Below, piece after piece: positions 54,165 through 62,456 of a DNA stretch of 64,000 nt (within the stretch, counting starts at the first letter, position 1; every line of letters starts with the position of its first letter). Source of the stretch: an uncultured Brevibacillus sp. Lineage in GTDB: Bacteria; Bacillota; Bacilli; Brevibacillales; Brevibacillaceae. The notes below the pieces were generated by a model, which did no database searches, was not told the DNA's origin, and saw only the letters and a list, made by a program, of their open reading frames with translations. Both the position numbers and the translations under genes were made by a program. The stretch lies in the NCBI RefSeq assembly GCF_947502445.1, contig NZ_CANMZW010000006.1, positions 1 through 64,000 of the forward strand, read 5' to 3'.

Positions 54165-54616
54165 TAACGTAGCCGAAGATCGTTTGCACTACTCAGGTAG
54201 CCGCAATAATTAAGGGCTTTGGTTGTCGTTCCAATCATTCCCAATAATTTTCCGTCCAGCATACTCAGGTCTTGGTCATCTACTAAAGAACAAAAAGCGT
54301 TTTGTATCATTAACCCTTCTTTTATGAACTCATTTGCTAGATTGTTGCAGATCTGCTTTTTAGTTGCGTCGGAAAGTTCATCAACATTGAGCCTTAAAGG
54401 GAAGATCAAGATACCGCTAGCAGTATGATTACCTGGGGATACCATGGTAGTCAAAGGGCTTTGGAAGAACTTGCTGATTATTGTTCTTCGAATCAAGGCA
54501 TCCAGTTCTTGATTCTCTATTTCTGAAAGCAATTGACTGTATAATCCGTTAGCAACTAAAGTGATCTTCAACAGATCGTCGCCTAGAGGAAGCATTTTGG
54601 TATTTTGCATGTTCAA
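54164..54616 (-). CDS. Unknown protein
   Basis: A 150-residue protein (start TTG 54616 or ATG 54610, after AGGGGT). It is helical, with no cysteine or catalytic motif (KITLVANGLYSQLLSEIENQ; ATKKQICNNLANEFIKEG). It is on the same strand as the recombinase. The family is not recognised. Confidence 0.55.
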   Translation of the reverse strand: MNMQNTKMLPLGDDLLKITLVANGLYSQLLSEIENQELDALIRRTIISKFFQSPLTTMVSPGNHTASGILIFPLRLNVDELSDATKKQICNNLANEFIKEGLMIQNAFCSLVDDQDLSMLDGKLLGMIGTTTKALNYCGYLSSANDLRLR

Positions 54617-54663
54617 ATCTACCCCTAACGTTTTTTATGTTTGCAGGAAATTGATGTAGTTTT

Positions 54664-54698
54664 TAGGGCAAAGAGGGCTGTGCCCTGATTGCCCAATT
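54664..54698. repeat. GGGCAAAGAGGG motif with inverted repeats
   Basis: AGGGCAAAGAGGGC is followed by GCCCT and GCCC. The 13-base AGGGCAAAGAGGG also occurs within a perfect hairpin at 59144-59176. Confidence 0.45.
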
Positions 54699-54727
54699 TG
54701 CCCGACACAGTTGTTCAAAATTGGAAG

Positions 54728-55162
54728 CTAGATGGTAAAAGGAATGGTTATACGTATCCATTCGCTTTTTCCATCTTTCATTCGCTCGGCGGTTATCTTT
54801 CCAATTACATCAGGATTGGTATTTGGATCTGATTTCGGGTTGCGAACAGTTTTTTTAATCACAATCAAATTTTCATATTCATCTTCTTTTTGCATGTCGA
54901 GCCCGTGTTCATCAGATTCATATTCATCATCTTCATTTTCAAATTCTAGATCTTCGGAAGATGATTGCTCATCGTCACTCTTATCGCGAAGCTCAATCTC
55001 ATCATCCGAATCATACTCATCTACATCAGCCTCTTCAAAATCGTCGTCACTCTGAATATCATCTGAATTGCCACTGTCATAATCCAAGGCATCAAAATCG
55101 AACTCGTCATGTGCCTCATGTTCCTTAGTGGTTGTCAAGGAAATGTTACGTTTTTTTCGCAT
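54728..55162 (-). CDS. Strongly acidic protein, possible DNA mimic
   Basis: A 144-residue protein. After a basic start (MRKKRN) residues 14-97 contain about 43 Asp or Glu (for example DDDFEEADVDEYDSDDE), followed by a compact, ordinary C-terminal 45 residues (ENLIVIKKTVRNP; EWIRITIPF). Extreme acidity occurs in DNA-mimic anti-restriction proteins, and SCC elements carry a DNA-mimic uracil-glycosylase inhibitor in a similar place, so that role is conceivable; a disordered chaperone-like tail is an alternative. GGAGG supports the start. Confidence 0.65.
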   Translation of the reverse strand: MRKKRNISLTTTKEHEAHDEFDFDALDYDSGNSDDIQSDDDFEEADVDEYDSDDEIELRDKSDDEQSSSEDLEFENEDDEYESDEHGLDMQKEDEYENLIVIKKTVRNPKSDPNTNPDVIGKITAERMKDGKSEWIRITIPFTI

Positions 55163-55340
55163 GGTTAGTTCCTCCCAGCTTGTATTTTCGGATCTTTATT
55201 GGTTATCATGAAACATAGGTAGATTTTTCAGATGGATTCAGACAGCTGCAACTGCCTGAATCCTTTTTTTGAGGGCTTTTAGGGCGGTACAGGGAAAGTT
55301 ACGCCATGAAAGCCCTTGTCTGTTCCGATCCCACACGTCC

Positions 55341-57554
55341 TCATCCTTCTTCGTCGCTTGCCATTTCTAGGACGTTGCGATGGAGGTGAATAAGACGTAA
55401 ACGGTTATCTTTCGTTTGTTTGACGCTAGGGTGATCGGAAAAGGGAATCTTCTTTTTCGGTAACCTTTGTATCTTGCCGTCTTTATCTCCTTCGGTAAAG
55501 ATCATCTTTGCTTCATCAAGCTGCTTCCAGAGTGTACGTTCTGAGAGTGGAACTGCCTCTGAACGAGCAGCAAGGAATCTTGCAAAGTGTTGGTATGTAG
55601 GACCGGACAATAGGTAGTAGAAATTGTGGTCAAACCAACCGATCATTTCACCCGATATACTGTGGTCGCTCGAGGACGGATGCAGCGGTTTCACGAACAC
55701 TTTTCCAGTCGCAAACAGATCGGACAAGACTTTTACGAATGTCTTCGCCGGGTTTTCACGATCCACAGCCTTACCATGTTTTTCAACGATTTTACCTAGA
55801 ATGGCCTCAGATTGGCTCGCTAGCTGTTCCGAATGCTCGCTGGTTATTGCTTCCATATCCACCATGTACGAAAGCATCGTGCGAAATCCAACTTGTAGCC
55901 AAGCTGCAGCTTCACCTAAACGTCCATGCTCAGCTTTCTGCTGGAAATAGTCCCTAAGCTCATAAAATTGATTGGATAATTGTTCAGGGAGAGTATCCAT
56001 CTGTGGAATAAGCCACTTAATGTAACCGGTCATGGATTGGGCAAATATATTGATTGCTTTTTGAGCTTTGGATAACTTGTTAAGATCAACATCACCGGGG
56101 GAAATTTCCAACGGTATAAAACGTGCGGTTGACGAATGCCCTTTTGGAATATCCTCGCCCGTAACTAATGCCACGCCACGAGGAGGGTACTCCCGCTGAA
56201 ATTCGATAGTACTTTTCAACCTACCCCTGGCTATTCGGTCACCGTACATCCGTAGAAGCCTTTGAGCTGTTTGTTCCAGTTCCCGAGCATCAGTCTGCGA
56301 CTTTGCGGGATGGTAGTCGTCCACCAACAAGAGAGTATCCTTTGTTGCAAATGCCTTACGCTCCAAGGCATTCACCGTATCCTTGAAACTGGCAGGAGGA
56401 ACTCTTGTGAAGCGCCCGAAATGTGACAAGAACGCCAGAGACAATGATGTTTTTCGACTACCTGTTCTACCGTTCAGCCAAAGCAGGAAGTTAGGCTCTA
56501 TACCTGCTCGCTTTAGAGGTTCGACCAACGGACTTAGGTACACCAAGGCGTACATCGGCATCGTAATCTCTCTTGGGGCTATGCCCATCAGGGATAGGCT
56601 TGCCTGCGCGTTTCGTTTTGGGGACTTGTTCTCCAAAGGCAGCGAGTAATTTTGCAATATTTCTTCAATCTCGACCGAAATATTTTCCGCACCTATACAT
56701 CCTGTGGAGTGGAGGTAGATCCACCTTCCGTTGGGAAGCTTTCTCCACCCCAAATGGGTATAGATCCGATGCTGATCAACCCGTCCTGCCATCACTTGGA
56801 TAGCGTCACGGCATTGGTCCTTTTTGCTCTGACCCGCCCGAATATTAGGAGAGAACCCCCAGTGTTTCATTACCCAGCTCATACCAGGAAACTCTGTTGC
56901 GGGGACATCTACCGCTGGTAAGGGGTGGCCACCTGAAAGAATACCCTCAATACGGAAAGTGCGATCTTCACACACTCCGTCGTCGCGGATAATTTCCTTC
57001 ATTGGCTTTGCTACGAAATTGGCAATCTCCACAGGAGCCCCTTTTCTATCGAAAGTGCAAAGCTTCCCGTGTTCGTCTACCTTGTAATCCCTCACTGTTG
57101 CAAGAGTTTGGACATATGGGCGGTAAATCGGTTCAAGAGGAGGAAGCAGGCGGTTCATGTCTCGGATGAAAAATCCCGGACTGTTCGTCGCTTCTCTTTT
57201 GTCGTTCAGATTGACCGTGTGGAAGCACTTTTCGATCTGTTCCAAGCTGCACCCAAAGGTTGTACAACGGACCATTGGTCCAGTCCCGCCTTCTACATCG
57301 TCAATCATTTGGACGATATACTGTTCACTTTTCTCGTCATGCTTGAAGGAAGCTCCCGAAAAGGCACTGGCAGCCTCTGGATGGCCTGTATAAATTAACA
57401 GCCTTACCCAACGATTCCAATCTTTTTTACCAATTCCATCGTCCTGCTGCGTTTGGAGTGCCTGACGAAACTTAGGGCACCTTTTGCAGAGGCGTTCAAA
57501 TACTTTTGATGAATCGGTGCATGTATCATCCGCTTGTTGGTTCATCGCGTTCAC
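55341..57554 (-). CDS. DUF927 domain replicative helicase-like protein (Cch-like)
   Basis: A 737-residue protein. The Walker A is NGRTGSRKTSL (near 358-368) and the Walker B TLLLVDDYHP (near 402-411), followed by RLLRMYGDRIARGRL and an arginine-containing sensor region (PKGHSSTARFIPLEISPGD). The preceding VIMAGRVDQHRIYTHLGWRK segment fits the DUF927 domain. Related SCC Cch proteins are MCM-like AAA+ helicases thought to let the element replicate after excision. AAAGGAGGTG before the ATG is a strong site. It probably unwinds an element B origin. Confidence 0.8.
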   Translation of the reverse strand: MNAMNQQADDTCTDSSKVFERLCKRCPKFRQALQTQQDDGIGKKDWNRWVRLLIYTGHPEAASAFSGASFKHDEKSEQYIVQMIDDVEGGTGPMVRCTTFGCSLEQIEKCFHTVNLNDKREATNSPGFFIRDMNRLLPPLEPIYRPYVQTLATVRDYKVDEHGKLCTFDRKGAPVEIANFVAKPMKEIIRDDGVCEDRTFRIEGILSGGHPLPAVDVPATEFPGMSWVMKHWGFSPNIRAGQSKKDQCRDAIQVMAGRVDQHRIYTHLGWRKLPNGRWIYLHSTGCIGAENISVEIEEILQNYSLPLENKSPKRNAQASLSLMGIAPREITMPMYALVYLSPLVEPLKRAGIEPNFLLWLNGRTGSRKTSLSLAFLSHFGRFTRVPPASFKDTVNALERKAFATKDTLLLVDDYHPAKSQTDARELEQTAQRLLRMYGDRIARGRLKSTIEFQREYPPRGVALVTGEDIPKGHSSTARFIPLEISPGDVDLNKLSKAQKAINIFAQSMTGYIKWLIPQMDTLPEQLSNQFYELRDYFQQKAEHGRLGEAAAWLQVGFRTMLSYMVDMEAITSEHSEQLASQSEAILGKIVEKHGKAVDRENPAKTFVKVLSDLFATGKVFVKPLHPSSSDHSISGEMIGWFDHNFYYLLSGPTYQHFARFLAARSEAVPLSERTLWKQLDEAKMIFTEGDKDGKIQRLPKKKIPFSDHPSVKQTKDNRLRLIHLHRNVLEMASDEEG

Positions 57555-57794
57555 CTCCTTTCTTCAGTTGTCAATGTGCAATGCTGAAGCCACTCTTTCT
57601 TGTTGTTACACTTTGAATTCTAGTTGAAAAGAATGATTAAATCGAAACACATTCATTTTTCCGTATTCATCTTTAGGGCAGTTACGACTCTCAGGAAAGG
57701 ACGAATTGATATTTACCTACTGACGATAATTTAAAAAAATAAGCGAATATGGCCATACACAATTAATTTTGGGGAACTTAATCAACCCAATTAA

Positions 57795-58844
57795 TTATGT
57801 CGCATCCTCGCTTTTTCTTAGCTGTTCCAAGTATCTGATGATTTTCTGTTTTTTCTGTTGACTAATCACTGTTGCTCGTTTATTTCTTTTATCAATCAGT
57901 TTCAGGTCTGACAACAACTGTTTCTTTAGTGATTTCAAGGGGTGTAACTCCTGTGAATAAGGGGGAAGATAACAAACCTGGATGTTTCTCTTGGCCTTTT
58001 TGTTTGTTATTTTCGCAAGAGATTTTTTTGAGAAAGAATTATTACTGATAAACAGTACAACTTCATTTTTGCTACTTCTTTTCAAAATAACTTCTAACAC
58101 ACTTTTAAATGCCTGTTCTTCTTTTTCGTATTTGCTCTTATAGTGGTAAACAAACTCATGGGTTTTAAGATTTTTTGAACAAAGAACAATTACTTTATGT
58201 GCTGGTTCCTCAAGATCGATTTTAGCCGCTTTTATTTCTTCTTCCGTTTTGACTAGATCCTCTTCCAAATAGGGGTATAACCCCCTGCTGTTTTTTCCTC
58301 CACGATATCTCCCGAGATAAATATCCATAATTACCCATATATCTGTATTATCGTCATTTAGTACTTTAGATAATGTTTCTTTAAAAATCTTCCTTTGTTC
58401 CATTGGATTCTGTTTTACTTTTAATCGTTGGTTGCTTGCTAAGATTTTTCTGCAGCTTTCTAACGATAGATTTGCGTGGAAAAGTTTCTTAATGTGCTTT
58501 CTTAGTACAAGTGCTGTCCAATCCGCAACAAAATAGCCACAACGCAACGGGCCCTTTTTAATATCTTCTTTTAATTGTACCATCTGCTCTTGAGTTAATT
58601 TTTCGATATTACCGGGTCTTGAAGTTTTATGCAAATAGTTGGGTCCTAGTTCATTAAAAGCGGAAATATGGCGTTGGATCGTCCGTGTACTTATACCTAG
58701 TAATTTGGAAATTTCGGATGATTGCATCCCATTTAGATAATGGAATATAGTTAGCAACCTACGTCTTGTGTAAACTTTTTGTCCTTCCTTATTTAATTCT
58801 TGATTAATCTCGTTTAGAATGTTATCTGTATTTTCGTTTTTCAT
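57795..58844 (-). CDS. IS630-like transposase relative lacking catalytic residues
   Basis: A 349-residue protein with an N-terminal helix-turn-helix (SSEISKLLGISTRTIQRHIS), a second winged helix (LSLESCRKILASNQ) and a DDE-type fold. The first Asp may remain (WVIMDIYLGRYRG, near 170), but the second block reads LFISNNSFS where a DN pair is normal, and the third reads LPPYSQELHPLKSL where a catalytic Glu normally follows Asn-Pro-Ile. It is thus probably inactive as a transposase. No terminal inverted repeats were recognised around it. A full-length frame with a good AGGTGA site suggests a retained DNA-binding job. ATG 58844 is preferred over GTG 58853. Confidence 0.65.
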   Translation of the reverse strand: MKNENTDNILNEINQELNKEGQKVYTRRRLLTIFHYLNGMQSSEISKLLGISTRTIQRHISAFNELGPNYLHKTSRPGNIEKLTQEQMVQLKEDIKKGPLRCGYFVADWTALVLRKHIKKLFHANLSLESCRKILASNQRLKVKQNPMEQRKIFKETLSKVLNDDNTDIWVIMDIYLGRYRGGKNSRGLYPYLEEDLVKTEEEIKAAKIDLEEPAHKVIVLCSKNLKTHEFVYHYKSKYEKEEQAFKSVLEVILKRSSKNEVVLFISNNSFSKKSLAKITNKKAKRNIQVCYLPPYSQELHPLKSLKKQLLSDLKLIDKRNKRATVISQQKKQKIIRYLEQLRKSEDAT

Positions 58845-59217
58845 ATGATTCACCTACATTAAGTAATATCTCATATACGTTCTTGCTACATAATTTTTAT
58901 TTTAATCATAAGGATATATTGAGGCATAGAGAGTGTATTGGACTCGCGCTATTGATTTTATACTGATTAACTTGTTGTATCAATAATACAAACAAGTGGT
59001 ATTTCAATAATCGATCTATACACCTTCCGTAGGAAATTGAGTAATAACTAACAATAGGCTGATTGAATCAAATGGGTATTTTTGTTAGTTTATAAACAAG
59101 ACAAGAATCAAGGATAGTTCCAGAAAAAAAGTACGATCAAGTGGAGGGCAAAGAGGGAATAGCCCTCTTTGCCCTCAAAAAATCACCAATGTTAGCATCT
59201 CCACATGTAAAAACCGT
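58845..59217. other. Intergenic stretch with a perfect hairpin
   Basis: No gene is seen. The only clear structure is the hairpin at 59144-59176. Confidence 0.45.
59144..59176. repeat. Perfect 14-bp hairpin
   Basis: GAGGGCAAAGAGGG pairs fully with CCCTCTTTGCCCTC around AATAG. It lies downstream of the 59218 gene on the minus strand but has no T run after it in that direction. Confidence 0.6.
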
Positions 59218-59652
59218 TCACTTTAAATGTCCAAGATAATGCTGTATTGATTCCGATATCAGCCAGCTGTAGCTAGGAATGTATCGCTCCTTTTTCAAAT
59301 GTTCCATCTGCCGAACCAGTTCTTTATCAAGGTAAATCGTCACTTTCTGTTGTTGATCAGAAAAAGAAGGGCGTTTTGTTAGGGGAGGGGAGTACTTTTT
59401 CGCTTTCCTAGTATCTGTAAACTTTGGCTGATCGTTCTCTAACCTCGTCAGTTCAGGCTGATCTCTCGGAACCCAGATGGGGAAACTATCGTCTTCAATT
59501 ATCTCTTCCGATGGTAAATTTTTACCAATTTGATCGTCAGGGGAAAGGTTCCTATGCGTCCCCCAGTCGATTCCGTAAGTTGACCTATTTTCCTTTTGAA
59601 AATGTTCATTCAAACCAGACAGATCAAGATTGCGTTTACGTCTTTGAAACAT
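59218..59652 (-). CDS. Ribbon-helix-helix DNA-binding protein
   Basis: A 144-residue protein starting at ATG 59652 after GGGAGGG. The last 45 residues form a ribbon-helix-helix domain (KVTIYLDKELVRQMEHLKK, then SYSWLISESIQHYL). The first 95 residues are charged and probably flexible, with a basic start (FQRRKRNLDL). It is likely a transcription or partition-type regulator. A GTCGAT-type repeat cluster right upstream is its probable operator. Confidence 0.7.
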   Translation of the reverse strand: MFQRRKRNLDLSGLNEHFQKENRSTYGIDWGTHRNLSPDDQIGKNLPSEEIIEDDSFPIWVPRDQPELTRLENDQPKFTDTRKAKKYSPPLTKRPSFSDQQQKVTIYLDKELVRQMEHLKKERYIPSYSWLISESIQHYLGHLK

Positions 59653-59676
59653 CGTGATCCCTCCCAAATAGTGGTG

Positions 59677-59710
59677 AAGTCGATAACGACGTCGACATCG
59701 ACATCGACTT
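59677..59710. promoter_or_regulatory. Operator-like cluster of GTCGAT repeats
   Basis: Six-base units GTCGAT/GTCGAC are repeated about five times, and the whole is bounded by AAGTCGAT and ATCGACTT in inverted order. It lies 25 bases upstream of the ribbon-helix-helix gene. Such proteins bind short repeated sites cooperatively. Confidence 0.6.
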
Positions 59711-59740
59711 TTATCAAAATGTTTCTCTGTGTGTGAATGC

Positions 59741-59775
59741 AAAAAAAATCCACGCCATTAAAAATAGGCGTGGAT
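59741..59775 (-). terminator. Terminator of the 59787-61159 gene group
   Basis: ATCCACGCC..GGCGTGGAT stem is followed on the minus strand by eight T residues. Confidence 0.75.
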
Positions 59776-59786
59776 CGCTACCAACC

Positions 59787-59927
59787 CTACAGCAGAAGTT
59801 GGTTCAGTTCCAGTGGGTCGATACCATGTTCATTCGCTACTTGAGCGATGGCTTGTTCTCTGCTCATACCCTCAAGCACCAATTGGGCAATGGGCCAAAT
59901 CAGGTCGATTAATTGCTCGTCCAACAT
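59787..59927 (-). CDS. Very small acidic protein, unknown
   Basis: A 46-residue protein starting at ATG 59927, 7 bases after AAGGAGG. It is helical (LIDLIWPIAQLVLEGMSREQ) and ends with HGIDPLELNQLL, a possible helix-turn-helix-like ending. It is last in a row of four close genes. Confidence 0.55.
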   Translation of the reverse strand: MLDEQLIDLIWPIAQLVLEGMSREQAIAQVANEHGIDPLELNQLLL

Positions 59928-59964
59928 GCTATCCTCCTTTTCTTGACTTCCTGTAGGGATGGTA

Positions 59965-60291
59965 TTACCATTCACTCGGGAACATCATCGTACTGTAACT
60001 ATCGGAGTCGACTACCCATATCGTAACAGCGTTGAGCGGTGTTTCTACCCACTTTACGAAAAATGCCACTTCAAGTGAGGGCTCCTCTTGTCTATTCAGG
60101 ACCTTTTGTAACGGTTCACCATCTTTCCACTCGATAGACAATTCAAACACCTGGAGATAATCCAGTACATCGCCACGTTCTTTTCGTTCGTCGATGATCT
60201 GCCACAACGCCAACTGTAGTACAAGTGGCACCTGTTGGCTGACTCCTCTTGTTACGTATCTTGCTGACGAAAACGGCTTATCATTTGTCAT
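59965..60291 (-). CDS. DUF960 family protein
   Basis: A 108-residue protein with the DUF960 pattern RYVTRGVSQQVPLVLQLALW and DYLQVFEL. Family members are common in SCC elements and other Firmicutes mobile DNA, beside recombinase and helicase genes; their role is unknown. ATG 60291 follows AGGAG. The RadC-like gene ends 2 bases upstream. Confidence 0.7.
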   Translation of the reverse strand: MTNDKPFSSARYVTRGVSQQVPLVLQLALWQIIDERKERGDVLDYLQVFELSIEWKDGEPLQKVLNRQEEPSLEVAFFVKWVETPLNAVTIWVVDSDSYSTMMFPSEW

Positions 60292-60293
60292 GC

Positions 60294-60758
60294 CTACATA
60301 TCTCCTTTTTCTTTCATGCTCCAAAACGCTCCTTCGGTACCGACGATGACGTGATCCAAAACTGGAATTCCGATCAGTTCTCCAACTTGTTTGAGTGAAT
60401 GGGTGACATTGATATCTTCTCGACTTGGGGTTGGATCGCCGGATGGATGATTGTGACCTACGATGATTGAAGAAGCGTTTGCCAAAATGGCTACCTTGAA
60501 GACCTCCCTGGGATGGACGATCGATGCGTCAAGGGAGCCGATGGATACCGTGTGAATGGCAGTTGGCTGATTTTTGGTGTTCAGGCAAAGTAAAATGAAC
60601 TGTTCCCGATCCGATTCGGCCAAAAATCTGAGAAACAGTTCCACAACGTCTTTTGCCATTCTCACCGTTCTCTGCGGGTACAGGAGACTAGAATCCCGTA
60701 CCATCTGAACTCGTACAATATCCACTCGTTTTGCGGCTTGCTTAGTAACGGTTATCAT
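60294..60758 (-). CDS. RadC-like JAB domain protein
   Basis: A 154-residue protein made almost only of the JAB/MPN domain: VGHNHPSGDPTPSREDI holds the His-x-His, Ser and Asp metal ligands, with FILLCLNTKNQ before it. The N-terminal helix-hairpin part of full RadC is absent, as in mobile-element versions. Activity is unclear; a metal-dependent peptidase or nuclease-like role has been suggested for the family. The start ATG 60758 overlaps the preceding stop as ATGA. Confidence 0.8.
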   Translation of the reverse strand: MITVTKQAAKRVDIVRVQMVRDSSLLYPQRTVRMAKDVVELFLRFLAESDREQFILLCLNTKNQPTAIHTVSIGSLDASIVHPREVFKVAILANASSIIVGHNHPSGDPTPSREDINVTHSLKQVGELIGIPVLDHVIVGTEGAFWSMKEKGDM

Positions 60759-61159
60759 TCCACATGCGCCTCCAGCCAAGTTTGGATTTCTTCATCATCG
60801 GTAATGGCCTCCTTAGGGAGGTAGAACGCCATCCCGTACTCATTGGTGTAAATCACAACAATCTTGTACCATTGCTCTTGATCGCATTCGACCTTTTCAA
60901 TGAATTCCGGTAGGCTGCCGAGCAAGCCGCCATCTAGTCTGTTCAGACCAACGATGCTGAGATCGCGTAGATTGTCACCTTTCTCAAGAACGACAATGAA
61001 GCCGTGCAAATCCAGAGTGAATGCTGTGTCCGCGCCATCGAAATCGAATGCTTCCTTCAGTCCTAAAAACTCATCTTCCAAATACTTGGTGAATTGATCC
61101 GAAAACACTCGTGCTTTTTGCAAGATACGTACATCTTGGATGGTTTTGATGGTTCTCAT
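60755..61159 (-). CDS. Unknown protein coupled to the RadC-like gene
   Basis: A 134-residue alpha/beta protein starting at ATG 61159 six bases after GGAGG. It contains LDLHGFIVVLEKGDNL and WYKIVVIYTNEYGMAFYL and is acidic at the C-terminus. Coupled by ATGA to the RadC-like gene, so the products are made together. The family is not recognised. Confidence 0.6.
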   Translation of the reverse strand: MRTIKTIQDVRILQKARVFSDQFTKYLEDEFLGLKEAFDFDGADTAFTLDLHGFIVVLEKGDNLRDLSIVGLNRLDGGLLGSLPEFIEKVECDQEQWYKIVVIYTNEYGMAFYLPKEAITDDEEIQTWLEAHVE

Positions 61160-61477
61160 TTTCATCCTCCAAATTGGAAAAGGCACCTTCCCCCAAAGTC
61201 GTTAAGGGGGAAGGTGCCTCTCTCGATTTTTGTTGATTAGTAGAAGTTGTTATTTGCTGATCCACATTCGTCCGTTGGCTAGTACATCCATTTTTTGTTT
61301 TCCATTATTCTCCTTTCCATAAGTATAAAAGAGCCATCCGCTTGAGGGTGAATGGCATTGCCGGTCAATCGTGTATTTGCAATACATCGATTGCAAAATA
61401 ATAATATCTGCTTGAATAATACTTCATTACATATCGAGCAAGAATAAGGATCAATAGAGGTTTATGACCACAGTAGG
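61160..61477. other. Intergenic stretch with strong hairpin
   Basis: No gene is seen. A 13-bp perfect stem is at 61181-61217. Confidence 0.5.
61181..61217 (-). terminator. Strong hairpin, probable terminator
   Basis: GGCACCTTCCCCC pairs with GGGGGAAGGTGCC around an 11-base loop; on the minus strand TTTTCC follows. Confidence 0.6.
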
Positions 61478-62350
61478 TTAGTTTTGAACAAATGGCTCCC
61501 ATACTTGTTGTCCTCGTAGTAATATAATATGCCCATCTTTAAAACCTACTTTAAAGACTTCCGGCCCGGAATCTGTATCAAACTCAAGGTTACCTTCTTT
61601 AAAGTGCCAAAACTTATTACATATAGAGCAAGATGCTCCATGAGGAATGATCCATTGATCGCTTTCGTCAAACATGCCATTTTCGTAAAGAGTAAGAATC
61701 TCATGCCTTTCATAGTTGGCCCATTGACCGATAAAATCTTCTGGAGTAAGTAAATAAACAAATAGAGACTTACTATCATTTTCTTCGGTAGGGATACCGA
61801 GTTGCGTTTTGTACTCACTAAATGAAATTGTTCCGTTTGGAGAGTGAAGGAACATGTCACCATTAGTAGTATCAACAATATAGGAAATGCCTTCTGCTTT
61901 TTCAGATCGTGAGACAGGATCGAAGGAATAATATTTTTTACCATCGATCTCAATTGTAGGGCCATTTGTACTTAAGGCTAATCCAATAGCTTTCTTAATA
62001 ATAGTCTCTGCTTGCTCAGTTGAAAGTTTAGTAGTTGCCTGCTGTTCGTTGTTTTTTTGTTCATTTGCAACTGTACTTGAGTTAATATCCGGTTTGGTAA
62101 CAGTTGAACTGGGAGATGTTTTTGGGGCGCTAGTTTCTGATTTCTCTCCAACATCAGTTTTTGTTGCAAAAGGTGTATCTGACGAAGGGGCATATTCCAT
62201 ATTGGCAGAAACGATCATCACAACAAAGCAGACAAAAGAAAGGAATACATTTCTTTTAGTAGTACCTTTTCTTTTAAACAAACTAATTACAGCCAGTATG
62301 AAGAAAGCTACCATCGCAATGAAAGCTAACAAAAATATGAAAATCCACAT
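61478..62350 (-). CDS. Membrane-anchored protein, unknown
   Basis: A 290-residue protein with two N-terminal membrane helices (IFIFLLAFIAMVAFFILAVI; FLSFVCFVVMIVSANM), a Ser/Thr/Lys-rich linker (about 55-105) and an extracellular domain of about 180 residues. The latter contains CSICNKFWHF, which could bind metal or form a disulfide, and a repeated beta pattern. AAGGAG supports the start. It may be co-expressed with the next membrane protein. The family is not recognised. Confidence 0.65.
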   Translation of the reverse strand: MWIFIFLLAFIAMVAFFILAVISLFKRKGTTKRNVFLSFVCFVVMIVSANMEYAPSSDTPFATKTDVGEKSETSAPKTSPSSTVTKPDINSSTVANEQKNNEQQATTKLSTEQAETIIKKAIGLALSTNGPTIEIDGKKYYSFDPVSRSEKAEGISYIVDTTNGDMFLHSPNGTISFSEYKTQLGIPTEENDSKSLFVYLLTPEDFIGQWANYERHEILTLYENGMFDESDQWIIPHGASCSICNKFWHFKEGNLEFDTDSGPEVFKVGFKDGHIILLRGQQVWEPFVQN

Positions 62351-62399
62351 TATTTGGTACTCCTTCTATAATTTGTTGGGAATAAATACGTTGATGTAA

Positions 62400-62430
62400 A
62401 GAGAAAAGCCGACCTACTGGTCAGCTTTTC
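62400..62430 (-). terminator. Terminator after the 62457 gene
   Basis: GAAAAGC..GCTTTTC with inner GACC/GGTC pairing is followed by TCTTT on the minus strand. Confidence 0.6.
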
Positions 62431-62456
62431 ATGATTTCAGTAACTAACAACTATCG

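Noticed and set aside
57795-58844. Complete insertion sequence around the IS630-like gene
   Set aside because: No terminal inverted repeats or TA duplication were recognised, and catalytic residues seem missing.
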